From positions 62,001 through 126,000 of the forward strand of contig NZ_BLVP01000008.1 in assembly GCF_013340305.1 (NCBI RefSeq): a DNA stretch of 64,000 bases, read 5' to 3'. Numbering within the stretch: position 1 is the stretch's first letter; every line of letters begins with the position of its first letter. Below, in pieces: positions 1 to 7,225 of the stretch. This DNA comes from Desulfovibrio psychrotolerans (GTDB lineage Bacteria > Desulfobacterota > Desulfovibrionia > Desulfovibrionales > Desulfovibrionaceae). A program made the position numbers and the translations under genes. The notes beneath the pieces are model-generated. The model worked only from the letters and a program-made list of their open reading frames with translations. It had not been told where the DNA came from and did not search any database.

Positions 1-298
1 CGTCCCTCTCGTCCCCTCCGCCTGTGAAAGAGGAAGAGGGGGCGCAGCGCATCTGCTCCTTCCGGGGAGAGAGCGAGAGCACATCGCCTGCCTGCACGGT
101 TCTTCCTTTGGAGCCGGGTTTTCCGTTCACCAGCACGGTATGCGTCTCAAACAGCCTGCGCCTGTGGCGTACGCCCGTGTGGGGCAGCAGGAGAACTAGC
201 GCGGCATCCAGCCGCTGCCCGTGCATGGACGGCGGAACCGTTGCGCTGGCAAGGGCGTCCGGCGGGGGGCAATGGTCGGGGGGCGTGTCGGTGGGCAT
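1..298 (-). CDS. RluA-family pseudouridine synthase, N-terminal S4 part (3' end off window)
   Basis: Reading right to left from an ATG at 298 the frame stays open to the window edge. It encodes an S4-type RNA-binding domain: GQRLDAAL at residues 27-34, RHRRRLFE around 44-51, then VLVNGKP and a QAGDVLSLS segment. This is the standard N-terminal module of RluA/RluD-type 23S rRNA pseudouridine synthases, so the missing downstream part should hold the catalytic domain. That assignment is inference from the S4 module alone; another S4 protein is possible. The start is uncertain: there is no clear ribosome binding site before 298, and the frame stays open upstream through the 18-bp repeats at 323-436, where it would read repeated LPDAL units. 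The gene lies downstream of, and on the same strand as, the phosphatase gene at 580-1602. Confidence 0.7.
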   Translation of the reverse strand, partial: MPTDTPPDHCPPPDALASATVPPSMHGQRLDAALVLLLPHTGVRHRRRLFETHTVLVNGKPGSKGRTVQAGDVLSLSPRKEQMRCAPSSSFTGGGDERD

Positions 299-322
299 GG
301 CGTGGGTCCAATGTGTTTGGCC

Positions 323-436
323 GTCCGGTAAGATCAGCGCGTTCGGTAAGGGCAGCGCATCCGGTAAGAGCAGCGCATCCGGTAAGATCAGCGCGTCCGG
401 TAAGATCAAGATCAGAACGTCCGGCAAGATCGGTGC
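323..436. repeat. Degenerate 18-bp tandem repeat
   Basis: About six copies of an 18-bp unit, consensus gtccggtaagatcagcgc, begin at 323, 341, 359, 377, 395 and 419. The fifth copy is interrupted by a short insertion. The unit is a multiple of three and is open in the frame of the downstream minus-strand S4 protein, so it could be coding if that gene starts further upstream. Otherwise it is an intergenic minisatellite. Confidence 0.85.
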
Positions 437-579
437 GTCAGGTGATAAAAGGAAGCAGGCTGTCGCCTGCGGGGTGCTGCCGGGGCAGGGGAATTGCTTC
501 AGCACATCCCCGGTCGGGAATGTGCGCTATTTTGCCCAGACAATCAAGAAGGCGCAGTGTTGCAGAGCGTCCAGCACCT

Positions 580-1602
580 TCAGAACCGGCGTTCCAGAAT
601 GATAATGGACAGGTCGGTGCGGGCGGGGGTGCTGCCCATGAACCGCCGCAGGGCATCCATAACGTGGTGCAGCATGTGCTGCACATCCCCGGCTGCGAAC
701 CGTTGCATCCAGTCCATCCACAGGGCATGGGGCAGTTTGTCCCCGGCGGGGTTTTCTGCCTCCGTTACGCCGTCTGTATAAAGAACAAGCCTGTCGCCCG
801 GTTCCATATCCACTGTTGCCTCCCGGTAGTGCCCTGCTCCGAGGGGCAGCCCCAGCGGAATGCCCGAAGTGTTTATCTCGTGCACGGCGCCGTCCCGGAT
901 GTGCACGGGCAGGGGCAGCCCCGCGTTGGCAAAGGTTGCGCTGCCCTGCCGCAGCCCGGCACAGGCGGCGGTGACAAACCTGCCGGAAGAGGTGAGTCCG
1001 CTGATGTCATCATGCACAAGTTCAAGGAAGTCGCCGGGAGAGCCCACAGACGGCACCGTCTGCATAAGGGCGGCAATGCGTATGGAAAGCAGGGCGGCAG
1101 AAAGGCCGTGGCCTGCCGTATCCGCCAGCAGCAGCGAGACTGCGCCGTCTTCTTCTGTTCTGGAGCACAGAAAGTCGCTGCGGACAGGGTGCGGAGTATG
1201 GTGAAGAATGGCGGCCTCATAGCCGTGCGGGCCGAGCATGGCTTCCACCGCGTGGGCGGAGGTAAGGAAGCGTTCCTGCATGCGGGCACCGGAATCCAGG
1301 TCATCTGCCCGCTGCCTCTCCAGCCGGTGCAGGCGTACCAGCCCTTCCGCATACCGTTGGGCGTGCAGCGAGGGTGGCACGGTACGTTCCCCCGCAACGG
1401 CGGAAAGCAGGTGCGGCGCGTGTGGTGCATCGGGCGTAACGGGGCATCCGCATCCTGCATTGTGCGTTGCATGGCGTGCGTGCCTTCCGCTTGCTGCGCC
1501 GCCTGAAGCATCGGGCGGTGACGCGGCGCGGGTGGATTCGCCCTGTTGGCTGCCCGGGGCGCGCCCCGGTGCCGGTGAGCGGGATTGCAATAAAGACTTC
1601 AT
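580..1602 (-). CDS. SpoIIE/RsbU-type PP2C serine phosphatase
   Basis: A 340-aa protein whose C-terminal two thirds is a PPM phosphatase of the SpoIIE type, which dephosphorylates anti-sigma-factor antagonists or similar STAS proteins. Visible motifs are RSDF (141-144, where most family members have GGDF), DTAGHGLSAA (161-170) and GDRLVLYTDGVTEAEN near the C terminus. The Asp ligands in the first two motifs are kept. Residues 1-70 are low-complexity and rich in Ala, Gly, Pro and His, and a short coiled-coil-like stretch (80-112) precedes the catalytic domain. No receiver or PAS domain is present, so the input is unknown. The start at 1602 was chosen because AGGGG lies just upstream; longer frames add only arginine-rich low-complexity sequence. 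Confidence 0.88.
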   Translation of the reverse strand: MKSLLQSRSPAPGRAPGSQQGESTRAASPPDASGGAASGRHARHATHNAGCGCPVTPDAPHAPHLLSAVAGERTVPPSLHAQRYAEGLVRLHRLERQRADDLDSGARMQERFLTSAHAVEAMLGPHGYEAAILHHTPHPVRSDFLCSRTEEDGAVSLLLADTAGHGLSAALLSIRIAALMQTVPSVGSPGDFLELVHDDISGLTSSGRFVTAACAGLRQGSATFANAGLPLPVHIRDGAVHEINTSGIPLGLPLGAGHYREATVDMEPGDRLVLYTDGVTEAENPAGDKLPHALWMDWMQRFAAGDVQHMLHHVMDALRRFMGSTPARTDLSIIILERRF

Positions 1603-1795
1603 GTGCGTTCCCCTGTGGTGACGGACGGGAGGCGCAACGCCGAGGCTGCGGCTTGCGCGGCAGGGAACCAGCCCTGCGAAACAATGCCGCCACCGGAGCG
1701 TGCGGCACGCTTCCGGGGCGGCACTACGCTCCGGCAGGGCAGGGTTGCGCCGAACATTTCTGCGCAAAGGGGGTGTGCGCCCGCACTCTGGTCGG

Positions 1796-2065
1796 CTAAT
1801 CATCCCCCCGGCCGGATGCCCTGCGGGAATCCGAAGGGGTAAGGTTGTAGCCCAACTCGCGCGCCATGAACTCAAGGGCAGATATGTCCTTGGTCACGCG
1901 CATTATTTCAAGCAGCGTGTCGGCACCGAGTTTGGCGGATTGATCATAAGGGTTCAGTTCCCGCATCATGGTCGGGTAGGGCTTGCCTATCTGTTCAGCG
2001 ACCCATTTGGACTGACGGGCACCAAGGACCATGTTCTGAGTGACGCGCGTAACGGTTTCTCTCAT
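1796..2065 (-). CDS. Phage CII-type regulator (PF06892-like)
   Basis: An 89-aa small DNA-binding protein resembling the phage regulatory protein CII family (CP76 type). Family-like features are the QIGKPYPTMMRELNPYD segment (about 30-46), the following AKLGADTLLEIM helix and the LEFMARELGY segment near the C terminus. In phages such proteins act as transcriptional activators or repressors in lysogeny control. Here no phage structural or integrase gene is adjacent, so this is probably a domesticated or remnant regulator. The start at 2065 is supported by a strong GGAGGTGGAG ribosome binding site. It is divergent from the NarL-type response regulator at 2337, and the two share the 270-bp region between them, so mutual regulation is possible but not shown. 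Confidence 0.8.
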   Translation of the reverse strand: MRETVTRVTQNMVLGARQSKWVAEQIGKPYPTMMRELNPYDQSAKLGADTLLEIMRVTKDISALEFMARELGYNLTPSDSRRASGRGDD

Positions 2066-2159
2066 GTCTCCACCTCCATTCACGATACAGGTTGCACTCT
2101 TCACACCCTTGTGGTCGGAAAGAGAGCCTTTCCAGCTTGGACCAGAATAGACCATAAAG

Positions 2160-2186
2160 GGGGCAGAATCGTAAATCAGGGGCAGA
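2160..2186. repeat. Direct repeat GGGGCAGA in a divergent promoter region
   Basis: Two identical octamers at 2160-2167 and 2179-2186, 19 bp apart, lie between the divergent CII-like and NarL-type genes. Spacing of about two helical turns on the same face suits a pair of activator half-sites. No binding protein is demonstrated. Confidence 0.3.
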
Positions 2187-2336
2187 CTGTATTTTTGGAT
2201 TGAGACACACCGTATTTCTGTGGTAGGGTTTTTTCAGGACTCTGCATACAGTATGTAGCCACCGGGATTTGCCCGGAGGAACCGGAAAAGCAATGCAGTG
2301 GCGCAGTGTTGTAGCTGCCGCATGCGGAAGGAACAG

Positions 2337-3008
2337 ATGGCCGAAAAGTATTCCATTGTCATAGCCGAGGACCACACCCTGCTGCGCGAAGGATTGAAAT
2401 CCCTGTTGCAGTCGTTGCCGAATGTGCAGGTGGTGGGAGAGGCAAGTGACGGGCAGATGGCTGTGGATATCTGTGAGCGGTGCAAGCCGGACATGGTCAT
2501 CATGGACCTGTCCATGCCGCGCATGGACGGATTAAAGGCGACCAAGGCCATCAAACGGCGTAATCCCCATGTTCGGGTGCTGGTGCTGACCGTGCATGGT
2601 GCCAACGAATATGTCTATTCCGCCCTTTCCGCCGGGGCGGACGGATACATGCTCAAAGACGCCACCAATGAGGAATTTTCACTGGCCATACAAAGTGTGC
2701 TGGGGGGAAAAGCCTACCTTTCTCCGGGCATTGCGGCAGACGTGGTGCGCGGCTATCTGGTCGGAGGAGCCTCGTCGGAATCCGTGAACGAATGGTCGCA
2801 GCTCACCGCCCGGGAGCAGGAGATATTTCAGCTTATTTCTGAAGGATATAAGAACCGCGAAATAGCGGATATGCTTGTGGTGAGCGTAAAGACCGTGGAA
2901 AAGCACCGTTCCAACCTCATGCAGAAGCTGGGGCTGCATTCCGCAGCGGAATTGCGCGCCCTTGCGCTTGAGCGCGGCATGGAGATTAAACGTCACGCGG
3001 TGGGATAG
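2337..3008 (+). CDS. NarL/FixJ-family response regulator
   Basis: A 223-aa two-component response regulator. The N-terminal receiver has the acidic pair E11-D12, phosphoacceptor D57 in VIMDLSMPRMDG, and the conserved K107 in GYMLKD. The C-terminal LuxR-type helix-turn-helix runs from LTAREQEIFQLI (about 169) through EGYKNREIADML to VKTVEKHRSNLMQKLGL. Phosphorylation should promote dimerisation and DNA binding. No cognate histidine kinase lies within several kb, so the partner is unknown. The ATG at 2337 is preferred over upstream starts because GGAAGGA sits 6-7 bp before it and the product then begins right at the receiver fold. Confidence 0.93.
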   Translation: MAEKYSIVIAEDHTLLREGLKSLLQSLPNVQVVGEASDGQMAVDICERCKPDMVIMDLSMPRMDGLKATKAIKRRNPHVRVLVLTVHGANEYVYSALSAGADGYMLKDATNEEFSLAIQSVLGGKAYLSPGIAADVVRGYLVGGASSESVNEWSQLTAREQEIFQLISEGYKNREIADMLVVSVKTVEKHRSNLMQKLGLHSAAELRALALERGMEIKRHAVG

Positions 3009-3243
3009 CGGAATGTCTTAAACGGCACCTGCGTAACGCAGGCTGCCGTTGCGCATGTCTGCGCAGGACCCTTGCTCCGGCATCAGAATCCCGGCATTGG
3101 CCATGCCTTTGGCCGCAAGAAGCTTGCCGTATGAAGGTATGCCGCATGCAGACATGTCAGGTTGCAGGCGTGGCGGGCTGAAGCCATGCTGTGCCCCGGC
3201 TCCGGGGGGCATCTGGGGGGCATCCGGGGGGCATTACGGCCAG

Positions 3244-4317
3244 TTAGGATGACACCTGCTCAATGCCGTCCAGACGCCACATGCCGTCGTACTCTGCGCT
3301 TTTCAGGAAGTGCCATATCTCCCGCACCTGCTCCGTGCTCGCTCCGTCCACGTTTTCCCGCATCAGCACATCGAAGAAGACCGTTGCCAGCAGACCGTTC
3401 TCGTCCTGCTTCACTTCCATAAGCCGCGCATTGACCAGCAGCAGTTCCGAGCTTGAAGGAGCCGGGTCCTGTTCCGCCTGTATGCGGATTTCTTCGTGCA
3501 CTTCCGGGGTGGTGAACTGGGCGATATCGTCCATGTCACGGGCATCCCAGCTATGCTGCAGGCGGGCAAAAACCATTTTTGCCCCTTTAAGAAAGTCAGC
3601 CGCGTCAAAGTCCGGCGGCAGGTTAGCCTCTGATGGAGAGCGGTAGGCATCGCGAGCGGTGAGAGGGCGGTCTTCCTTTTGCGCGGGGGGAGCGTCCAGC
3701 ATTCCTTCGGACCGCTTTCTGGGGGCCTGCTGCGTGCGCCCCTGTTCATCGTTCCCTTTCAGGTGCGCCCACATGTCTGCCGCACGGGCGTGCAGGTGCG
3801 GATTGGGCTCGTCTTCAGGAATGTCCGGCGAAACGGGCGTGTGCCTGTCGCGGGGGCTGTCTTCCGACTGGCGGGGAAAGGGGGTAACGTTGTCCGGCCT
3901 GCCCTTTGCCCGCGGCTGTTCATTGTCGCGCGGCAGGGTGCGTATGCGCAGAAAACGACGCCCCAGCACAAACAGCAGCACGATGAGCAGAATATCTGCC
4001 ACCCCTACGCCTGTAAACGGCGAACCCGTGAGCAGGGAGCCGATGAGCGTGCCGGAGAGCAGACCGTCCACAAGGCCGCGCCGGGGGGCCGTGCCGCCTT
4101 CAGAGTCTGAGCGGCCGTCCATACTCGCCATACTCGCCGGCGTGCCGGCACTTTCTGCGGCCGAGTGTGCGCCTGCCTCCGTGCCCACGTGACCGGAGCG
4201 AACATCATAGGCAAAGGCTTGGGCAGAGGCGAGGCATAGTACGATGATGCCCGCCGCCACAAGGCACAGCGGGCAGCGGCCAGAGCCGGTACGAAAAGGG
4301 CTGGTTATAGACTGCAT
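3244..4317 (-). CDS. Tim44-like domain protein, membrane anchored
   Basis: A 357-aa protein with a cleavable-looking signal or anchor near its N terminus (hydrophobic VAAGIIVLCLASAQAFA), a linker rich in small residues, and a second hydrophobic segment (GVGVADILLIVLLFVLGRRF). Then comes a charged proline-rich linker and a C-terminal Tim44-like domain (from about DFDAADFLKGAKMVF to the end). Bacterial Tim44-like proteins have this layout and are thought to be membrane-associated, but their role is not established. The start is not certain: the ATG at 4317 gives the best signal peptide but has AAGGA very close to it, and a GTG at 4386 with AAAAGGG upstream is the main alternative. Confidence 0.82.
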   Translation of the reverse strand: MQSITSPFRTGSGRCPLCLVAAGIIVLCLASAQAFAYDVRSGHVGTEAGAHSAAESAGTPASMASMDGRSDSEGGTAPRRGLVDGLLSGTLIGSLLTGSPFTGVGVADILLIVLLFVLGRRFLRIRTLPRDNEQPRAKGRPDNVTPFPRQSEDSPRDRHTPVSPDIPEDEPNPHLHARAADMWAHLKGNDEQGRTQQAPRKRSEGMLDAPPAQKEDRPLTARDAYRSPSEANLPPDFDAADFLKGAKMVFARLQHSWDARDMDDIAQFTTPEVHEEIRIQAEQDPAPSSSELLLVNARLMEVKQDENGLLATVFFDVLMRENVDGASTEQVREIWHFLKSAEYDGMWRLDGIEQVSS

Positions 4318-4507
4318 GTCCTTTTGTGCACGCATATGCGGCACAGAGTCAAGCCCGTGTACGGGTAACTGCACGTGGCAGCCCACACGCGTGTGCCCTT
4401 TTCCGCAGTTGCCGCCCAGTTCCGCCCAGTTCCGCCCGGTTACACACGGCTTCGCCCGGTCCCGCCCGGTTCCACTCGGTTGCCGTGAGGAGTACCCCCC
4501 CCGGTGG

Positions 4508-4903
4508 TCATTTGAGAATGTTCAGGTTCTTGAGCAACTGAATGAACAACTGCCTGTCTATGGGTTTGGGCACATACGAGGTGGCCCCGCCCTTATAATA
4601 GGCCTCCACCACGCTCTTGGGGTCGTCCAGCGCGGTGGTCATAACAACCTTGACCTCGTCCGAGGAGCGCACGCCACGGTTTCTTTCAATCTCACGTATA
4701 CGCTTAAGGGCTTCCTGCCCGTCCATTTCCGGCATCATAATATCCAGACAGATGAGGTCGTAGCCCGCTCCCAGAAGCGATGCCTCGAATGCCTCCACGG
4801 CCTCCCTTCCGTTTACCGCGATGTCGCATTCCCCGTAAGGGGCAAGAATGCTCTGCATGAATTTTCTGCTGGTGAAATCATCCTCAACAATAAGAAAGCG
4901 CAT
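4508..4903 (-). CDS. Stand-alone CheY-like response regulator
   Basis: A 131-aa single receiver domain with no output domain. It has the acidic residues E7-D8-D9, phosphoacceptor D54 in LICLDIMMPEMDG, the switch Thr pair T89-T90 and K113 in YVPKP. Proteins of this layout act by protein-protein contact, for example on flagellar switch proteins, kinases or phosphatases. Start at 4903 is supported by GGAGAGGAGC. The gene lies about 190 bp downstream of nothing else on its strand, so it appears monocistronic. The partner is unknown. Confidence 0.92.
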   Translation of the reverse strand: MRFLIVEDDFTSRKFMQSILAPYGECDIAVNGREAVEAFEASLLGAGYDLICLDIMMPEMDGQEALKRIREIERNRGVRSSDEVKVVMTTALDDPKSVVEAYYKGGATSYVPKPIDRQLFIQLLKNLNILK

Positions 4904-5356
4904 GAGTTGCTCCTCTCCGGAAGGTATAGTTTGCATAATCCTACCATGTCGGAGGATTTTTTCAAGCAAATTCCGCAAGCTTGCAGTAAACACACACCAT
5001 TGCGTAGGGGCATGGCTATGATAATTGTAAGCTTGGCGCAATGCTCCGTTATCCTGCGCTGCTGCACAGAGAAATTAAAGGCGTGCTGCTGCAGTCTGCC
5101 TTATGCGCAAGAGCTGCCTGTGCCAGTGCCTTCTGTGCCAGAGCCTTGCGTGCGGTTGCGCTGCGGGATGCAATAGCGTCTTCGGTGCTTCATCGGTTCC
5201 GGGGGAAATTTCCCATGGGTGCGCGGGAAGAATGATTGTAAGGTGGGCGAAAAAGCCCGGACAGGCGGGAAGAATGAATGCGAGACGCCCCGCCATGTCG
5301 GGTGCTGACATGGCGGGGCGCGCAGAAAGTGTGGCAGATTCGGTAGGGGGATGAGC
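4904..5356. other. Intergenic region without a gene
   Basis: About 450 bp. It holds the upstream region of the CheY-like gene and, at its right end, a strong hairpin (5286-5320) that probably terminates the DUF4198 gene. Short overlapping frames here lack ribosome binding sites and family resemblance, and I see nothing else. Confidence 0.6.
5286..5320 (-). terminator. Terminator-like hairpin after DUF4198 gene
   Basis: A perfect 14-bp GC-rich stem (5286-5299 with 5307-5320) and a 7-nt loop lie 37 bp after the stop codon of the minus-strand gene at 5357. Downstream on the minus strand the sequence is T-rich but has no long T run. Confidence 0.65.
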
Positions 5357-6160
5357 CTACTGTTTCTTCCATCCATCAAAATAGAGCCAGAGAACCGCGC
5401 CAAGCTCCACGTCCTTCATGGTTCCGTCCGGTGCCTTGAGCTGATAGTCCGCCGTGTTCAGCGCGGCAAAGCCCCACCAGCCGGCAAGGGGGCAGGCAAA
5501 GGTGAACACGCCGTTATCGTCTGCCTTTACCACCTGCGTGATGTGGTAGTCGGTAGGTGCGGCGAACTGGTTGTCTCTGTTGTAAAATTCCACTTCCACC
5601 TCAGCACCGGGAACGGGCTTGCCGTTCAGCAGCACCTGTCCGGTGAAGCTGTTACCGGCGTAGTTACCGAAGGGGCGGGTAAGGGGCACTATTTCGGTTG
5701 CAATACCGGCAGGCTCATCCCACCCGGACTCTTCGCCAAAAGCGGCGACCATGGTCTTGGTGTAGTGGATGATAAAGCAGTCTTCTTCCGGTTCCCAGTA
5801 GGGGGTCGGTTCCATGGCAAAGGTGTATACGCCGGGGCGGGCGAACGTATAGGTCGTCTTCCATGCCTTGCTGTCCATGACAGTGGCAGGGGCGAGGGTG
5901 CCCATCAGATCGGTGCTCTTGCCGTCCGCGATAACGGAAAACGCCTTGGGTTTTTCAAGGTCCATGCCCTTCATTTCGAAGGGGTGCGAAAAAGAGAGGG
6001 TAAGCGCGGTGCTTTTTGCGTCTTCCGTGGCGACATTGGCGTCCGGAATGATCATGCCGAAGTGGGCGTTGGCAGCAGAAATTTGCAGGGCAAGTATTGC
6101 GGCGGCAACTACGCATGCGGACAGAAGTTTTCGGGCATTGGCACGGGTGGCAGAAAACAT
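5357..6160 (-). CDS. DUF4198 periplasmic protein (metal-uptake-associated family)
   Basis: A 267-aa exported protein. A signal peptide (residues 1-32, ending SAANA-HFG) precedes a beta-rich domain of the DUF4198 type, with the mature protein starting HFGMIIPD as is common in this family. Relatives are periplasmic components found with nickel or cobalt uptake systems. Here there is no adjacent permease, so transport function is only an inference. The aromatic and acidic pattern (PYWEPEEDCFIIHYTK) and the Ig-like segment GKPVPGAEVEVEFYN are visible. Start at 6160 is supported by AAGGAG. An inverted repeat ATGTA-N10-TACAT at 6208-6227, just upstream, could be an operator. Confidence 0.83.
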   Translation of the reverse strand: MFSATRANARKLLSACVVAAAILALQISAANAHFGMIIPDANVATEDAKSTALTLSFSHPFEMKGMDLEKPKAFSVIADGKSTDLMGTLAPATVMDSKAWKTTYTFARPGVYTFAMEPTPYWEPEEDCFIIHYTKTMVAAFGEESGWDEPAGIATEIVPLTRPFGNYAGNSFTGQVLLNGKPVPGAEVEVEFYNRDNQFAAPTDYHITQVVKADDNGVFTFACPLAGWWGFAALNTADYQLKAPDGTMKDVELGAVLWLYFDGWKKQ

Positions 6161-6207
6161 GGCTTCTCCTTTTGTTAGGCGGATGAGGAACGTGAGATTC
6201 GCAAAAA

Positions 6208-6227
6208 ATGTACAACGCTAATTACAT
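6208..6227. promoter_or_regulatory. Inverted repeat upstream of DUF4198 gene
   Basis: ATGTA (6208-6212) and TACAT (6223-6227) are separated by 10 bp, about 50 bp before the start codon in an AT-rich patch. It may be a repressor operator, for example for a metal regulator. The arms are only 5 bp, so chance cannot be excluded. Confidence 0.3.
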
Positions 6228-6296
6228 GAAATTAAAAATGGTGTCACGCAGAAAACATGATTGGCGGCGTGTGGTGCGTGGTGTGGCACAATAAAG

Positions 6297-6327
6297 AACG
6301 CCGCCCCGCGTGATGCGGGGCGGCGTT
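6297..6327 (-). terminator. Rho-independent terminator of bacterioferritin gene
   Basis: A perfect 13-bp stem (6297-6309 with 6315-6327) and 5-nt loop, followed on the minus strand by TTCTTTATTG, lie 45 bp after the bfr stop codon. Confidence 0.8.
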
Positions 6328-6371
6328 TGCGTTTGGCGTCGGTGGGTAGAGACGGTGTGTGCCTGATGAGG

Positions 6372-6911
6372 CTATGCGCCTCCGCCCTTGCCGGTAATGA
6401 CAAAGCCCTGCGGCTGCAGGCCCGTGGCGGAAGAAGTGCCTGCCATACGGGCAAGGTAGGTTGCCCCCAGGTCTTCAATGTGGTTGGCAATGGCGTCAAA
6501 GTAGTTGAAGTGCGCCTGCTCATCTTCGATGATCTGCTCGAATATCTTCATGCTCACGCTGTCGCCGTTTTCCCGACAGACCAGCAGGAACTGGTTGTAT
6601 ATGTCTATGGTGTCGTCTTCCAGTTCCGCGTCAAAGGGGAACATGGCTTCCACTTTCTGGCCCTTTTCGGGGCGTGCGGCGGGTTCTGTGGTGGGTTCGC
6701 CGCCCAGTTCCTTCACACGCTCGGCAAAGGCTTCCGCGTGGCGCATCTCATCAATGGCAATAAGTTTCATTTTGGCGGCCAGCTCGCCGTAGTCTTTGTC
6801 GTCCAGATTATAGTGCTGGTTCATGTACTGGTGAATGGCCTGCAGCTCCATGGCGCGGGCCTTGTTCAGTACTTCGATGACGTTTTTTCTGCGGCTTTCT
6901 TTGTCGGACAT
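6372..6911 (-). CDS. bfr: Bacterioferritin
   Basis: A 179-aa four-helix ferritin-like protein that oxidises Fe(II) and stores the iron in a 24-mer. Sequence and length closely match what I recall of Desulfovibrio desulfuricans bacterioferritin, including ARAMELQAIHQYMNQHY and KLIAIDEMRHAE. Candidate ferroxidase ligands are E22, E55, H58, E131 and H134. M56 occupies the position of the inter-subunit haem-ligating methionine. In helix C, where Glu is usual, Asp103 appears to stand in, which is an alignment-based inference. AGGAG precedes the ATG. The gene is monocistronic, with its own terminator, and would protect an anaerobe against iron and oxygen stress. Confidence 0.94.
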   Translation of the reverse strand: MSDKESRRKNVIEVLNKARAMELQAIHQYMNQHYNLDDKDYGELAAKMKLIAIDEMRHAEAFAERVKELGGEPTTEPAARPEKGQKVEAMFPFDAELEDDTIDIYNQFLLVCRENGDSVSMKIFEQIIEDEQAHFNYFDAIANHIEDLGATYLARMAGTSSATGLQPQGFVITGKGGGA

Positions 6912-7225
6912 GGTCTGCTCCTTGCTTGGTTGCCTGTTTACCTGCTTGCTTTTTTGCCTGTGCGCCTCTTCTCACCTGTTCACATGCTCACCTGTCGCCT
7001 GTCTTTAGGCGGCTGCGCGGCACGTGGGGGAAGGCTGCTCAAGAGCCCTCGCGCACCCGCACAGGAGTAATGGTTATGCAAAGGTGAAAAAGGCATAGCA
7101 CGGTTCGCCGGAAAAAGCATTGGTATGACCACACAAAGTGCAGAGAAAAAAGGCCGTACATGCGCAACCGACTGGATAACGGCGCTCCTGCTCCGGCGTG
7201 CATCCGCGCCTGAGGACAACGGCGT
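6912..7225. other. Intergenic region without a gene
   Basis: About 310 bp between the bacterioferritin start and the aminopeptidase stop codon. It includes the bfr promoter region and a short array of degenerate repeats of a ctcacctgtt-like unit near 6930-7000. No coding signal or structured RNA is evident. Confidence 0.5.
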
